The position numbers and the translations under genes are program-made. Source: Nocardia sp. NBC_01503 (GTDB taxonomy: Bacteria > Actinomycetota > Actinomycetes > Mycobacteriales > Mycobacteriaceae). Taken from it: a stretch of 64,000 nt of DNA. The stretch is from NCBI RefSeq assembly GCF_036327755.1, contig NZ_CP109596.1, positions 7,874,001 to 7,938,000 on the forward strand, written 5' to 3'. This document shows positions 46,449 through 55,436 of the stretch, in pieces. A model generated the notes under the pieces. It made no database searches, was not told the DNA's origin, and saw only the letters and a program-made list of their open reading frames with translations. Numbering within the stretch: position 1 is the stretch's first letter; each line of letters starts with the position of its first letter.

Positions 46449-47954
46449 TCAGCCGTGCGCCTGCGCCGCTGGCGCGTCGGCCTCGATGATTCGCTCGGTC
46501 GGCTCGGGCAACTGCCGCGCCAGCACCTCACCGCGGAAGAACGGCGGCATCATGCGTGCCAGCACCAGATAGATCGGAATTCCGACCAGCAGTGTGCCAA
46601 CGCCCAGCACGAAGATGGCGCTGAACCAGGAGGTCACCGCCGTCCAGGCCGCCGCGAACAGGAGTGCGAAGCCGCCCAGCGCGGGCATGATGCCCTTCAT
46701 GATCAGCGTCCTGGAGCTGGCGGCGAATTGATCGCGGTACAGCCAGGCGCAGCTCAGCCCGGTGAGCCCGTAGTAGAGACCGATAGAGATGCCGATCGCC
46801 GTCACCGCCTCGGCGATGAGCCGTCCGCCCGAGGCGAAGTTGAGCCCCACATACAGCACCACCGATACCGCGCCGAAGACGATGGTCGAGAAGACCGGGG
46901 TACGGAAGCGCGGATGAATCCGCCCGAACGCCTCGGGTAGCGCGTGATGCAGCGCCATCGAATAGGTGGCGCGCGCGGTGGGCAGAATCGTGGTCTGGGT
47001 GGAGGCCGCCGCCGAGGTGAGCACCATCAGGAACAGCAGATGCACCAGCACGGTACCCACCGGTCCGGCGCCGAAGACGGCATTGCCCAGCGCACCCAGC
47101 ACATCGTCGACATGATCGGGATTGGCCAGCCCCAGCCCCTCGGTACCGGCGCCGACGAACGCCTGACCGGCCACCGTCACCAGTAGATAGAGCGCGACGA
47201 GGGTGATGGTCGAGAGCACCGCGGCGCGCCCCGGCGTATGCCGCGGATCGACGGTCTCCTGATTCACCGCGACCGCCGAATCCCAGCCCCAGTAGATGAA
47301 GACCATGAGCAGCATGGCGGTGACGAAGTCCGAGAACGACCCGATCTCGAACGGGTTGAACCACGACCACTCCGGTAAGTGCGCACCCTCCGGCGCGTTC
47401 CCGATGACCACGCGGGTCAGCGCCACGATGGAGAAGACCACCAGCATGCCGAATTCGACCGTCAGCAACCAGGATTGCAGCCGCGCCGACACATCGATCC
47501 CGTACACCGCGATCAAGGTCATCACGACCAGATAGACAACGCCCAGCAACAGCACCCACACATTGGTGGCATCGGATCCGATCCCGTGCGCGCCGAACAG
47601 ATGGAAGGTGTACTGCGAACTGATCTGCGCCAGACTCGCCATCACCAGCAGATCCGACACCACGATCGCCCAGCCCGACATCCATCCGGTGAACGGTCCG
47701 AACGCGCGCGTCGCCCACACGAAGGTGGTGCCCGGATCCGGTTCCACCGCATTGAGATCCCGATATCCGATGGCGACGAGCAGCATCGGCACGAATGCCA
47801 GCAGCACGATGATCGGCGATTGCAGACCGACGGCCGCGACCACCAGACCGAGGGTGGCGGTAATGCTGTACGCGGGCCCGGCCGAGGCCACCCCGATCAC
47901 CACACTGGATGCCAGGGAGAGCGCACCGGAGCGCAGGGTGCTGGGCGAAGTCAC
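46449..47954 (-). CDS. APC-superfamily amino acid permease
   Basis: A 501-residue, 12-helix permease. The first helix motif GVASAGPAYSITATLGLV and EPDPGTTFVWATRAFGP, FIYWGWDSAVAVNQETVD are typical of the amino acid/polyamine/organocation family in actinobacteria. I chose the GTG at 47954 (then TSPSTLRSGALSLASSV) because family members begin at this point; an ATG at 48023 would add a poorly hydrophobic tail. No ribosome site decides. The substrate is unknown. Confidence 0.85.
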   Translation of the reverse strand: MTSPSTLRSGALSLASSVVIGVASAGPAYSITATLGLVVAAVGLQSPIIVLLAFVPMLLVAIGYRDLNAVEPDPGTTFVWATRAFGPFTGWMSGWAIVVSDLLVMASLAQISSQYTFHLFGAHGIGSDATNVWVLLLGVVYLVVMTLIAVYGIDVSARLQSWLLTVEFGMLVVFSIVALTRVVIGNAPEGAHLPEWSWFNPFEIGSFSDFVTAMLLMVFIYWGWDSAVAVNQETVDPRHTPGRAAVLSTITLVALYLLVTVAGQAFVGAGTEGLGLANPDHVDDVLGALGNAVFGAGPVGTVLVHLLFLMVLTSAAASTQTTILPTARATYSMALHHALPEAFGRIHPRFRTPVFSTIVFGAVSVVLYVGLNFASGGRLIAEAVTAIGISIGLYYGLTGLSCAWLYRDQFAASSRTLIMKGIMPALGGFALLFAAAWTAVTSWFSAIFVLGVGTLLVGIPIYLVLARMMPPFFRGEVLARQLPEPTERIIEADAPAAQAHG

Positions 47955-48055
47955 CGGGTAAGAGTAAGGGCAACCTCCCAGCACACCGAATCGCGGCAGG
48001 CCCTCCGGTCGCAACCGCACCATCGGCTCCCGGTAGCTGGCACACCCCGTACACA

Positions 48056-48087
48056 AACGGCACACCCGCTATGGCGGGCGTGCCGTT
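48056..48087 (-). terminator. Hairpin after the TrmH-like gene
   Basis: AACGGCACACCCGC (48056-48069) faces GCGGGCGTGCCGTT (48074-48087), 14 bp with one mismatch and a 4-base loop. On the minus strand TTTGTGT follows. It likely ends the leftward infC-rpmI-rplT-TrmH transcript. Confidence 0.6.
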
Positions 48088-48115
48088 ATGACACAGGGTG
48101 TGACAGCGCTGAAGG

Positions 48116-48946
48116 TCAGCGCGCGGCGTGTTGGACGCGGGCGCTCGCGTAGAGGCAGATCGATGCCGCCGCAGCCAGATTCAGGCTTTCGGCGCGGCCG
48201 TGGATGGGAATCCGCAGCCGGTGGGTGGCACGGTCCGCGACGGCGCGGTCCAGGCCGTGTGCCTCGTTGCCGAAGAGCCAGGCTACGGGGCCGCGCAGGA
48301 TGTCATCGGCCTCGTCGAGGTCGACTTCGCCCTTGGCGGTGGTGGCCAGGATGGTGATGCCCGCCGACTCCAGCGCGGTCAGCACCTGATCGGCATCACG
48401 CTCACGCGCGATAGGCAGATGGAAAACGCTTCCGGCGCTTGCGCGTACGCATTTGCCGTTGTGCGGGTCCACCGAATCACCGGCCAGCACCACACCATTC
48501 GCGCCCACCGCGTCGGCGACCCGAATCAGGGTGCCCGCGTTGCCGGGGTCGGACATGCCGACCGGGACGGCGAGCAGGCTCGGCGTGGTGGCCAGGATAT
48601 CGGTCAGCGGCACATCGACCTGACGGCAGACCGCGACCAGTCCGGGCGGAGTCACGGTCTCCCCCAACGCCTCCGCGGCACGTTCACTCACCAGCGTGGT
48701 GCGCACGCCCATAGCGGCGGCACCGGCAACCAACTCATGCTCGCGGTTGGCGGCTTTGAGTGAGAAGAACAGCTCCTCGACCCGGCCGGTCTCCAGGGCC
48801 GACTCCACGGAGTTCGCGCCCTCGGCCAGGAACAGTCCGCTCTTGCGCCGCACCGGCGCGCGATGCAGCTTGACAGCGGAAACGACCCGCGGATTGCGCT
48901 CGGAGAGCGCTTCCACGGGTCGTTCCGAATTGTGCTGTGTTGTCAC
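48116..48946 (-). CDS. TrmH/SpoU-family RNA 2'-O-methyltransferase
   Basis: A 276-residue SPOUT-type RNA methyltransferase. The N-terminal 100 residues resemble the SpoU substrate-binding domain (SGLFLAEGANSVESALETG). The trefoil-knot domain carries VGMSDPGNAGTLIRVADAVG (motif 1), AWLFGNEAHGLD (motif 2) and IPIHGRAESLNLAAAASI (motif 3), which bind SAM. The gene follows rplT, as in mycobacteria where it is called tsnR-like. A rRNA ribose methylation role is likely, and the exact site is unknown. It is not proof of thiostrepton resistance. Confidence 0.9.
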   Translation of the reverse strand: MTTQHNSERPVEALSERNPRVVSAVKLHRAPVRRKSGLFLAEGANSVESALETGRVEELFFSLKAANREHELVAGAAAMGVRTTLVSERAAEALGETVTPPGLVAVCRQVDVPLTDILATTPSLLAVPVGMSDPGNAGTLIRVADAVGANGVVLAGDSVDPHNGKCVRASAGSVFHLPIARERDADQVLTALESAGITILATTAKGEVDLDEADDILRGPVAWLFGNEAHGLDRAVADRATHRLRIPIHGRAESLNLAAAASICLYASARVQHAAR

Positions 48947-48957
48947 GCAGCCGGAGC

Positions 48958-49338
48958 TCAGGCAGCCGGGGCGTTGACGTCGGCCGGCAGCGCGGCCTTG
49001 GCGACGGCCACGAGGCCGGCGAAGGCATCGGCGTCGGAGACGGCCAGCTCGGCCAGGATCTTGCGGTCAACCTCGACGCCCGCGAGCTTGAGGCCCTGGA
49101 CGAAGCGGTTGTAGGTGATGTCGTTCAGACGCGCGGCGGCGTTGATACGAGCGATCCACAGCTTGCGGAAGTCACCCTTGCGCGCCTTGCGGTCCCGGTA
49201 CGCGTAGGTCAGCGAGTGGAGCTGCTGCTCCTTGGCCTTGCGGTACAGGCGCGAGCGCTGGCCACGGTAGCCCTTGGAGGCCTCGAGTACGGAACGGCGC
49301 TTCTTCTGAGCGTTTACGGCCCTTTTGACGCGTGCCAC
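48958..49338 (-). CDS. rplT: 50S ribosomal protein L20
   Basis: The early-assembly protein of the large subunit, 126 residues. The start MARVKRAVNAQKKRRSVLEA, then GYRGQRSRLYRKAKEQQLHS and NRFVQGLKLAGVEVDRKILA match L20. It binds 23S rRNA and is the classic repressor of its own operon in other bacteria. It ends 12 bases before the TrmH-type gene and is 91 bases after rpmI in the infC-rpmI-rplT operon. Confidence 0.98.
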   Translation of the reverse strand: MARVKRAVNAQKKRRSVLEASKGYRGQRSRLYRKAKEQQLHSLTYAYRDRKARKGDFRKLWIARINAAARLNDITYNRFVQGLKLAGVEVDRKILAELAVSDADAFAGLVAVAKAALPADVNAPAA

Positions 49339-49429
49339 TTGTCAGTCCTTGATCGATTCGGCGGGCGCGGCGGTTGCGCCCGGAGTGGGTCGGGGTCGGC
49401 GTTCGAGAACGCGAGTTGCTGTGTGCGGC

Positions 49430-49624
49430 TTAGAGGCCGAGCAGCTTCTTGATGCGGGGAACGTCAACCGTGGCGACGGCCTCCGTGCCTTCCAGACGGC
49501 GAGTCCGGCGCGAGGACTTGTGCTCGAGCAGGTGGCGGCGGTTGGCCTGCTCACGACGGAGCTTGCCCGAGCCGGTCACCTTGAATCGCTTCGAGGCACC
49601 GCTGTGCTTCTTCATCTTCGGCAT
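49430..49624 (-). CDS. rpmI: 50S ribosomal protein L35
   Basis: A 64-residue basic protein, MPKMKKHSGASKRFKVTGSG then ANRRHLLEHKSSRRTRRLEG, which is the L35 pattern. AGAGGAATCC precedes the ATG at 49624. It follows infC by 64 bases, the usual order infC-rpmI-rplT. Confidence 0.98.
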   Translation of the reverse strand: MPKMKKHSGASKRFKVTGSGKLRREQANRRHLLEHKSSRRTRRLEGTEAVATVDVPRIKKLLGL

Positions 49625-49688
49625 GGATTCCTCTAATCTGTCTCGTCCCGGGGGCGCGCGTGAGCGCGCCGCCGGAGCCTGATCGTTA

Positions 49689-50345
<657 letters not shown>

Positions 50346-50415
50346 GGGGCCTCCTAGGTCAAGCGGTTCGTCAACGACCGCAAGCAATAACTGCAACCCC
50401 AATTTCAACACGAAA

Positions 50416-50446
50416 GCCCCGGGTTGGTATTTCTCCAACACGGGGC
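50416..50446 (-). promoter_or_regulatory. Hairpin in the infC leader (attenuator candidate)
   Basis: In the minus-strand leader, GCCCCG and CCGGGGC with a TTGG/CCAA inner stem form a G+C-rich hairpin followed by TTTCG, about 70 bases before the ATC start. Actinobacterial infC operons are often regulated in their leader. The rest of 50346-50737 has no gene. Confidence 0.5.
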
Positions 50447-50737
50447 CCGAGTCGACCGATCTACGACGCAAACAACTCGCATCGCACCTGTACAGGGCAA
50501 ACCCGTACAGATACCCATCCGGTAAAGGATGAGCGACCGGAACCGTTCGCCTGGTTCTGAGACCGGCTGACGGTGGGAGTCGGGCTCCACTTGATGCCCT
50601 GGCTGAATACATGAAGATTGACAACATGCATCAGACCGGGACGGTCGTCGCGGAAGAGTCTAACAGCCCCGCGCCGCAGAACCGAATCGGCCGCCCCCTC
50701 GACCAGCGGCAACCCGGTCGGTGCCAAGATCTAAGGC

Positions 50738-51109
50738 ATGAGCGAGGCGTCAGTACACGAACAGGAGTCGGCTCTCATCGACGGTGAGGTCGTGCGCGAG
50801 CTGGCCGAGATCCCGGCGGTCGAGGTTATCAGCCGCGCGGCCGTCATGCTGATGAGTTCGGCCGCGGAGAAGCTGGGCCTGGGCGAGGACGATCCGTCCG
50901 CCAGCCCGCATCTGGATCTGGACGAGGCCCGCCGGGTGATCACCGCGCTCGCGGGTCTGGTCACCGCATCGGTGGAATACCTCGGACCGCACGCCGGACC
51001 GATCCGCGACGGACTGCAGTCCCTGCAGCGCGCGTTCCGCGAAGCGTCGGCACATCCCGACGCTCCGGGCGCGGGGCCGGGCGAGAAGTACACCGGCCCG
51101 GTGTACTGA
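50738..51109 (+). CDS. DUF1844 family protein
   Basis: A 123-residue acidic, helical protein beginning MSEASVHEQESALIDGEVV. The family signature ELAEIPAVEVISRAAVMLMSSAAEKLGL then LDLDEARRVITALAGLV is clear. DUF1844 genes lie next to infC in many actinobacteria; the role is unknown. It diverges from infC and is followed by a strong terminator. The Gly/Pro-rich C-terminus (APGAGPGEKYTGPVY) is flexible. Confidence 0.9.
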   Translation: MSEASVHEQESALIDGEVVRELAEIPAVEVISRAAVMLMSSAAEKLGLGEDDPSASPHLDLDEARRVITALAGLVTASVEYLGPHAGPIRDGLQSLQRAFREASAHPDAPGAGPGEKYTGPVY

Positions 51110-51130
51110 CCCGCCACTCCCCCATACCGA

Positions 51131-51170
51131 TTCGGCCCGCCCCGACCAGTCACGGTCGGGGCGGGCCGAA
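51131..51170 (+). terminator. Strong intrinsic terminator after the DUF1844 gene
   Basis: A perfect 17-bp stem (51131-51147 with 51154-51170) and a 6-base loop AGTCAC, followed by TTCGTCCGTT. One of the strongest hairpins in the window. Confidence 0.85.
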
Positions 51171-51563
51171 TTCGTCCGTTCAGCCCCGGCTCGCGCGGAT
51201 CGATCGCACGATGAGGTCGACGCAGGGCCTGGGTCCGATTTGCCGTGATCTGCTGTGAATTCACTGTGAGCGTTGCTCAACGGTTGCCAATCATCGTTTA
51301 CCGCAGACAACTTGGAAACCGGGTGGACGCCGCAGCTAACCCATGGTTAGCGAATCGGTTGCTGATTTGTTGTTTCCGCACGAAACTTTTTCGTGTAAAC
51401 GATGTTTGGCGTTTTCGCGATGGAAAGTCGTAGCGTCACAAGCGCTGTGCTGGTTGGATGCCGGAGTAGCGCCGACCACGCGCTGTGCAAATGAAGGCTG
51501 CATACTACGACGCGGGCAGCGCGAGCTGTCCGTCACGGATCACGAACTCTTCGGGGGTTGTAC
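51171..51563. other. AT-richer intergenic region before the lipoprotein gene
   Basis: No gene seen. The stretch 51340-51420 is noticeably AT-rich for this genome and contains a small hairpin CACGAA / TTCGTG (51379-51395). It probably holds the lipoprotein promoter, but no clear -35/-10 pair stands out. Confidence 0.4.
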
Positions 51564-52391
51564 ATGCTCGACTCGATTCCACAAGAAATCTCCGTGCACC
51601 GGCGACGCCGGGCACTCGTCCCTGCCGTCATCACGGCTGCTGCCCTGTTCGGCGCACTCGTCACCGGTTGCTCCTCTTCCGATTCCGGCTCCTCCAGCAC
51701 CTCGGCCGCGGCGCCCGCCACCGGCCCGCTGCCCGACGGCGGCCAGCTGGTCGCCGAATGCTCGCGCACCACCCAGACCCTGCAGTCGGTGCACCTGGAT
51801 CTCAAGGCCACCGGTCTGGAGAACCTGCCGGTCGACTACGTCAAGGCCGACATCACCAACCAGCCCCAGGGCAGCGGCCAGGCCGTCGGTGAGGCCAAGG
51901 TCAAGGTCAAGGAGGGCGACCCGAACTGGACCGAGACCAAGTTCCTGGTCGTCGACAAGACCCTGTACGCCGGTGACGGCACCAAGTACGCGCCCGTCGG
52001 CCCCGCCGAGAAGATCTACGATCCGGGCGTAATCCTGGACAAGGACAAGGGCTTGGCGCACGTCATCGCCGAGGTGCAGAACCCGAAGGTGGAGTCCCGC
52101 GAGACCATCAACGGCGTCAATACCGTGAAGGTCACCGGCACCATCGACACCGCGGTCATCGACCCGGTCGTCCCGCGTATCGGCCAGGCCGGCGGCGTCC
52201 TGCCCATCACCCTGTGGATCGCCGATGTCGCCCCGCCGACCACCTCGGCCTCGGCGCTGCCGTCGTCCGCGGCCTCGCCCGGCACCGGCCCGAACCTGGT
52301 GCGCGCCATCGTCACCAAGGATTCCGGCAATGTGAACCTGACCCTCTCGGGTTGGGGCAAGTCCGTGAACGTGGTCAAGCCCGCGGGTTAA
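51564..52391 (+). CDS. LprG/LppX-family lipoprotein
   Basis: A 275-residue lipoprotein. The signal peptide RRRRALVPAVITAAALFGAL ends in the lipobox LVTGC, then a Ser-rich linker. The rest matches the LppX/LprAFG family of mycobacteria (SVHLDLKATG, DPNWTETKFLVVDKTLYAGD, KGLAHVIAEVQNPKVESRET), which has a hydrophobic pocket that carries lipids across the cell envelope. ATG 51564 is chosen over an upstream TTG. A large hairpin follows at 52425, so it is probably separate from the lipid cluster downstream, yet their closeness suggests a shared envelope role. Confidence 0.9.
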   Translation: MLDSIPQEISVHRRRRALVPAVITAAALFGALVTGCSSSDSGSSSTSAAAPATGPLPDGGQLVAECSRTTQTLQSVHLDLKATGLENLPVDYVKADITNQPQGSGQAVGEAKVKVKEGDPNWTETKFLVVDKTLYAGDGTKYAPVGPAEKIYDPGVILDKDKGLAHVIAEVQNPKVESRETINGVNTVKVTGTIDTAVIDPVVPRIGQAGGVLPITLWIADVAPPTTSASALPSSAASPGTGPNLVRAIVTKDSGNVNLTLSGWGKSVNVVKPAG

Positions 52392-52424
52392 GCCGCGGCA
52401 CCAGATCGGCAATCGAGCTACACC

Positions 52425-52478
52425 CCGGTCCGGGAAAGCGAACGGCGGCGATGACTGCCGTCCGCGGTCCCGGACCGG
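52425..52478 (+). terminator. Two-level hairpin after the lipoprotein gene
   Basis: CCGGTCCGGGA (52425-52435) pairs with TCCCGGACCGG (52468-52478), enclosing ACGGC / GCCGT. It lies 34 bases after the lipoprotein stop. Confidence 0.65.
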
Positions 52479-52677
52479 TTGCGTCCGAGCGACTCTCGAG
52501 TAACGTCTCGACACGCTGGCAGCGCACGTCTCGCTTAAGAAGTTTTTCAGTGAAATGCAAGCCTCAGCACGGACGATACCTACACAACGCTCAAACGCTG
52601 TGTGTGCGTATGGCTTTCCGGGGGCAGCGATGAACCTGATCGGCCGAGCAGCAGCCGATCAGACATGGAGGAATGAG

Positions 52678-54141
52678 ATGACGACCGACGACCGCCCAGA
52701 TATCGAGGAGCGGGAACTCCGTCAACCTCCGCCGGACGGCCCACCTCCGATCTCAAACGTGTGGGTTTACAACGGCAAAGCCTACGACCTCAGCGACTGG
52801 ATTTCCAAGCATCCGGGCGGCGAGTTCTTCATCGGGCGAACGAAAAATCGTGACATCACCTCGATTATCGGTTCGTACCACAAGAATCCGGAGGGAATCG
52901 GCAAGCTGATCGAGCGCTACTCACTCGATCGCGTCGCGCTACCCGAGGATATCCACCCCAAGGCCAACGCACCGGACTTCCTGTTCACCGAGGGTTTCGA
53001 CAGCTGGCGCGATACCCCCAAGTACCGCTTCGACAATAAGGACGACCTGCTGCACCAGGTCAAGAAGCGGCTCAAGGAGCCCGAATTGGCCGCCCGCATC
53101 AAGCGGATGGACCGGGCCTTCAATATCGTCGTTGCGCTGCTTGCGATTTCGTACTTCGCGGTACAGGGCCTGCGCCTGTTCGAGCGCAGCTGGATGCCGC
53201 TGCCGGTATTCGTGATCGCCATGGTGCTGCTGCGCAGTTCGCTGGCCGGTTTCGGACACTACGCCATCCACCGCGCCCAGAAGGGCATGAACAAGATCTA
53301 CACGAATGCCTTCGACTTCAATTATGTCGCACTGGCTTTCGTGACCGCGGATGGCCACGCCCTACTGCACCATCCGCACACCCAGAGTGAAGTCGACATC
53401 AAGAAGAACGTCTTCACCATGATGACGCGCATCCCCCGGCTCTACCGGATGCCGATCCACACCATCCACAAGTTCGGGCACACCGTCACCGGGATGACCA
53501 TCCGCTTGCTCGATGTCTGCCGCCTGACCCGCAAGGTCGGCATCAAGGATATGTACGGCACCTGGGGCGGAGCGCTGCCGCACTTCATCGGCTCGTTCGG
53601 CGTGCGCTTCCTGCTGCTCGGCGAGTTGATCGCCTTCATCATCATGGGCGACTTCTGGGCCTGGGCACTGCAATTCGTGATCTCGCTGTGGATCAGCACC
53701 TTCCTGGTGGTGGCCAGCCACGACTTCGAGGAGGAGGTCGAGGAGATCGAGGTCGATACCGAGGACTGGGGCATCAATCAGATCGAACAGGCCTATGACC
53801 TCAAGGTGATCGGCAACCGGTATGTGGACTGCTTCCTGTCCGCGGGGCTCAGCTCGCACCGGGTGCATCACGTATTGCCTTACCAGCGTAGCGGTTTCGC
53901 CAATATCGCCACCGAAGACGTCTTGCGGGAGGAGGCAGCCAAATTCGGGGTCGAATGGCTGCCGGCCAAGAGTTTCTTCACCGATCGTTTCCCGAAGCAG
54001 ATCCAGACCTATCTGCTCTCTGCCTCGGACGATGCGAAGGAACAGAACTGGGGGTTCTTCCGCGAGCATTTCGCGCCGTCGGCCCTGAAGACCTGTGTGG
54101 TGTACACCGTCCAGGGCTTCACCGGAATCGGCACGGTCTGA
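52678..54141 (+). CDS. Cytochrome b5-fatty acid desaturase/hydroxylase fusion
   Basis: A 487-residue membrane enzyme. Residues about 27-85 are a cytochrome b5-like heme domain: HPGG at 45-48 with a second His at 68 (SYHKN). Membrane segments at about 148-190 and 300-345 flank the three histidine boxes of the di-iron acyl desaturase family: HYAIH (194-198), HALLHH (227-232) and HRVHH (394-398). b5-fused desaturases are usually front-end desaturases or acyl hydroxylases. TGGAGGAATGAG leads into the ATG at 52678. It opens a three-gene set with a type III PKS and an ABC exporter, so it may modify the PKS acyl starter or product. Confidence 0.9.
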   Translation: MTTDDRPDIEERELRQPPPDGPPPISNVWVYNGKAYDLSDWISKHPGGEFFIGRTKNRDITSIIGSYHKNPEGIGKLIERYSLDRVALPEDIHPKANAPDFLFTEGFDSWRDTPKYRFDNKDDLLHQVKKRLKEPELAARIKRMDRAFNIVVALLAISYFAVQGLRLFERSWMPLPVFVIAMVLLRSSLAGFGHYAIHRAQKGMNKIYTNAFDFNYVALAFVTADGHALLHHPHTQSEVDIKKNVFTMMTRIPRLYRMPIHTIHKFGHTVTGMTIRLLDVCRLTRKVGIKDMYGTWGGALPHFIGSFGVRFLLLGELIAFIIMGDFWAWALQFVISLWISTFLVVASHDFEEEVEEIEVDTEDWGINQIEQAYDLKVIGNRYVDCFLSAGLSSHRVHHVLPYQRSGFANIATEDVLREEAAKFGVEWLPAKSFFTDRFPKQIQTYLLSASDDAKEQNWGFFREHFAPSALKTCVVYTVQGFTGIGTV

Positions 54142-54197
54142 ACCGATTTCGTGCATCGACGCGCAAACATTTTCACTGAAAGAAGGGGAGTAATTTC

Positions 54198-55400
54198 GTG
54201 ACTATCACATTCGACGAGGGGGGCGCCGCGCCTGTAAAGACCACTCCGTTCGCGGGGGGTCAGCACGGGTACGGCATGATCGAGACGGCACTGCCGCCGG
54301 CCCCGCCGACCACCGTCGGCGTTATCGAGAGCATCGCGACGGGATCGCCGTTGCCGGTCATCGATCAGGCCGAGGCGGCACTGCGGGTCGCCGAACGCTT
54401 CACCGATCCGGCCCAGCAGGCCCGCATTCCGCGGATCTACCAGAAGACCCGGATCGATACGCGCCGCCTGGCCATCGATCCGCTGGACGCGGAGTTCCTG
54501 CCGTTCAGCTCCGAGCCCGCGACCATTCGCGAGCGGATGAACCTGTTCTACGAGCACGCCGCACCGCTGGCGATCGACGTGGCCCGGCGCGCGGTCGCCG
54601 GACTCGACGATCCGGCCGCGCAGATCGGCCAGCTGATCTTCGTGACCAGCACCGGATTCATCGCGCCCGGTGTGGATGTGGCCGTGGTCAAGGCGCTCGG
54701 CCTATCCCCCGCCGTGAGCCGCGTGGTGGTGAACTTCATGGGTTGCGCCGCCGCCATGAACGGTATGCGCACCGCGGTGGATTACGTCCGGGCCCATCCG
54801 GACAAGAAGTCCATGCTCATCTGCATCGAAATCAGCTCGGTGAACGCGGTTTTCGACGACGATATCAATGATGTCATCACGCACAGCCTCTTCGGCGACG
54901 GCTGCGGAGCCGTCGTGATCGGCGCGGGCCAGCCGCATCAGCAGCTCGCCCCAGGCAAGATCGTCATCCGGGACAGCTTCAGCTACCTGTTCGACGAGGC
55001 CGAGGACGGCATCGTGCTCGGCGTCAACGATAACGGCATCACCTGCGAACTCTCGGAGAACCTGCCGCAGTACATTCTGCGCGGGGTCGACCCGGTGGTC
55101 TCGGATGTGTTGCGGCGCAACGGACTCGACAAGTCCGATATCGACCTGTGGGCCATCCACCCGGGTGGACCCAAGATCATCGAGCAGTCCGCCGCCTCCC
55201 TCGGCATCCCGGTCGAGCAGGCCGCGGTGAGCTGGGATGTGCTGGCACGCTACGGCAATATGCTGAGCGTCTCGCTGATCTTCGTGCTGGAAGAGATGGC
55301 GCGGCAGGCGGATTCGCCCAAGCCCCTCTCCACCGGCGTCGCGTTCTCCTTCGCGCCGGGTGTGACGCTCGAAGGCATCATCTTCGACATCGTCCGCTGA
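54198..55400 (+). CDS. Type III polyketide synthase (chalcone/stilbene synthase family, alkylpyrone/alkylresorcinol type)
   Basis: A 400-residue homodimeric ketosynthase that extends an acyl-CoA with malonyl-CoA. The triad is visible: Cys183 in VNFMGCAAAMNGM, His321 in LWAIHPGGPK and Asn354 in RYGNMLS. Bacterial relatives (Pks10/11/18 of M. tuberculosis) accept long acyl starters and make alkylpyrones or resorcinols, and the neighbours suit a lipid product. The first 25 residues are extra and Gly-rich. The GTG at 54198 follows AAGGGGAG. It is 56 bases after the desaturase gene and 36 before the exporter. Confidence 0.93.
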   Translation: MTITFDEGGAAPVKTTPFAGGQHGYGMIETALPPAPPTTVGVIESIATGSPLPVIDQAEAALRVAERFTDPAQQARIPRIYQKTRIDTRRLAIDPLDAEFLPFSSEPATIRERMNLFYEHAAPLAIDVARRAVAGLDDPAAQIGQLIFVTSTGFIAPGVDVAVVKALGLSPAVSRVVVNFMGCAAAMNGMRTAVDYVRAHPDKKSMLICIEISSVNAVFDDDINDVITHSLFGDGCGAVVIGAGQPHQQLAPGKIVIRDSFSYLFDEAEDGIVLGVNDNGITCELSENLPQYILRGVDPVVSDVLRRNGLDKSDIDLWAIHPGGPKIIEQSAASLGIPVEQAAVSWDVLARYGNMLSVSLIFVLEEMARQADSPKPLSTGVAFSFAPGVTLEGIIFDIVR

Positions 55401-55436
55401 CAGTATTCGCGCACAGCATCTTTCAGAGAGCAAGCC

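Noticed and set aside
46528..48063. 511-codon minus-strand frame inside the APC permease gene
   Set aside because: Other reading frame of the permease, whose membrane helices and family motifs are clear.
51379..51395. Small hairpin CACGAA / TTCGTG in the AT-rich region before the lipoprotein gene as a riboswitch
   Set aside because: Only six pairs and no conserved riboswitch core visible.
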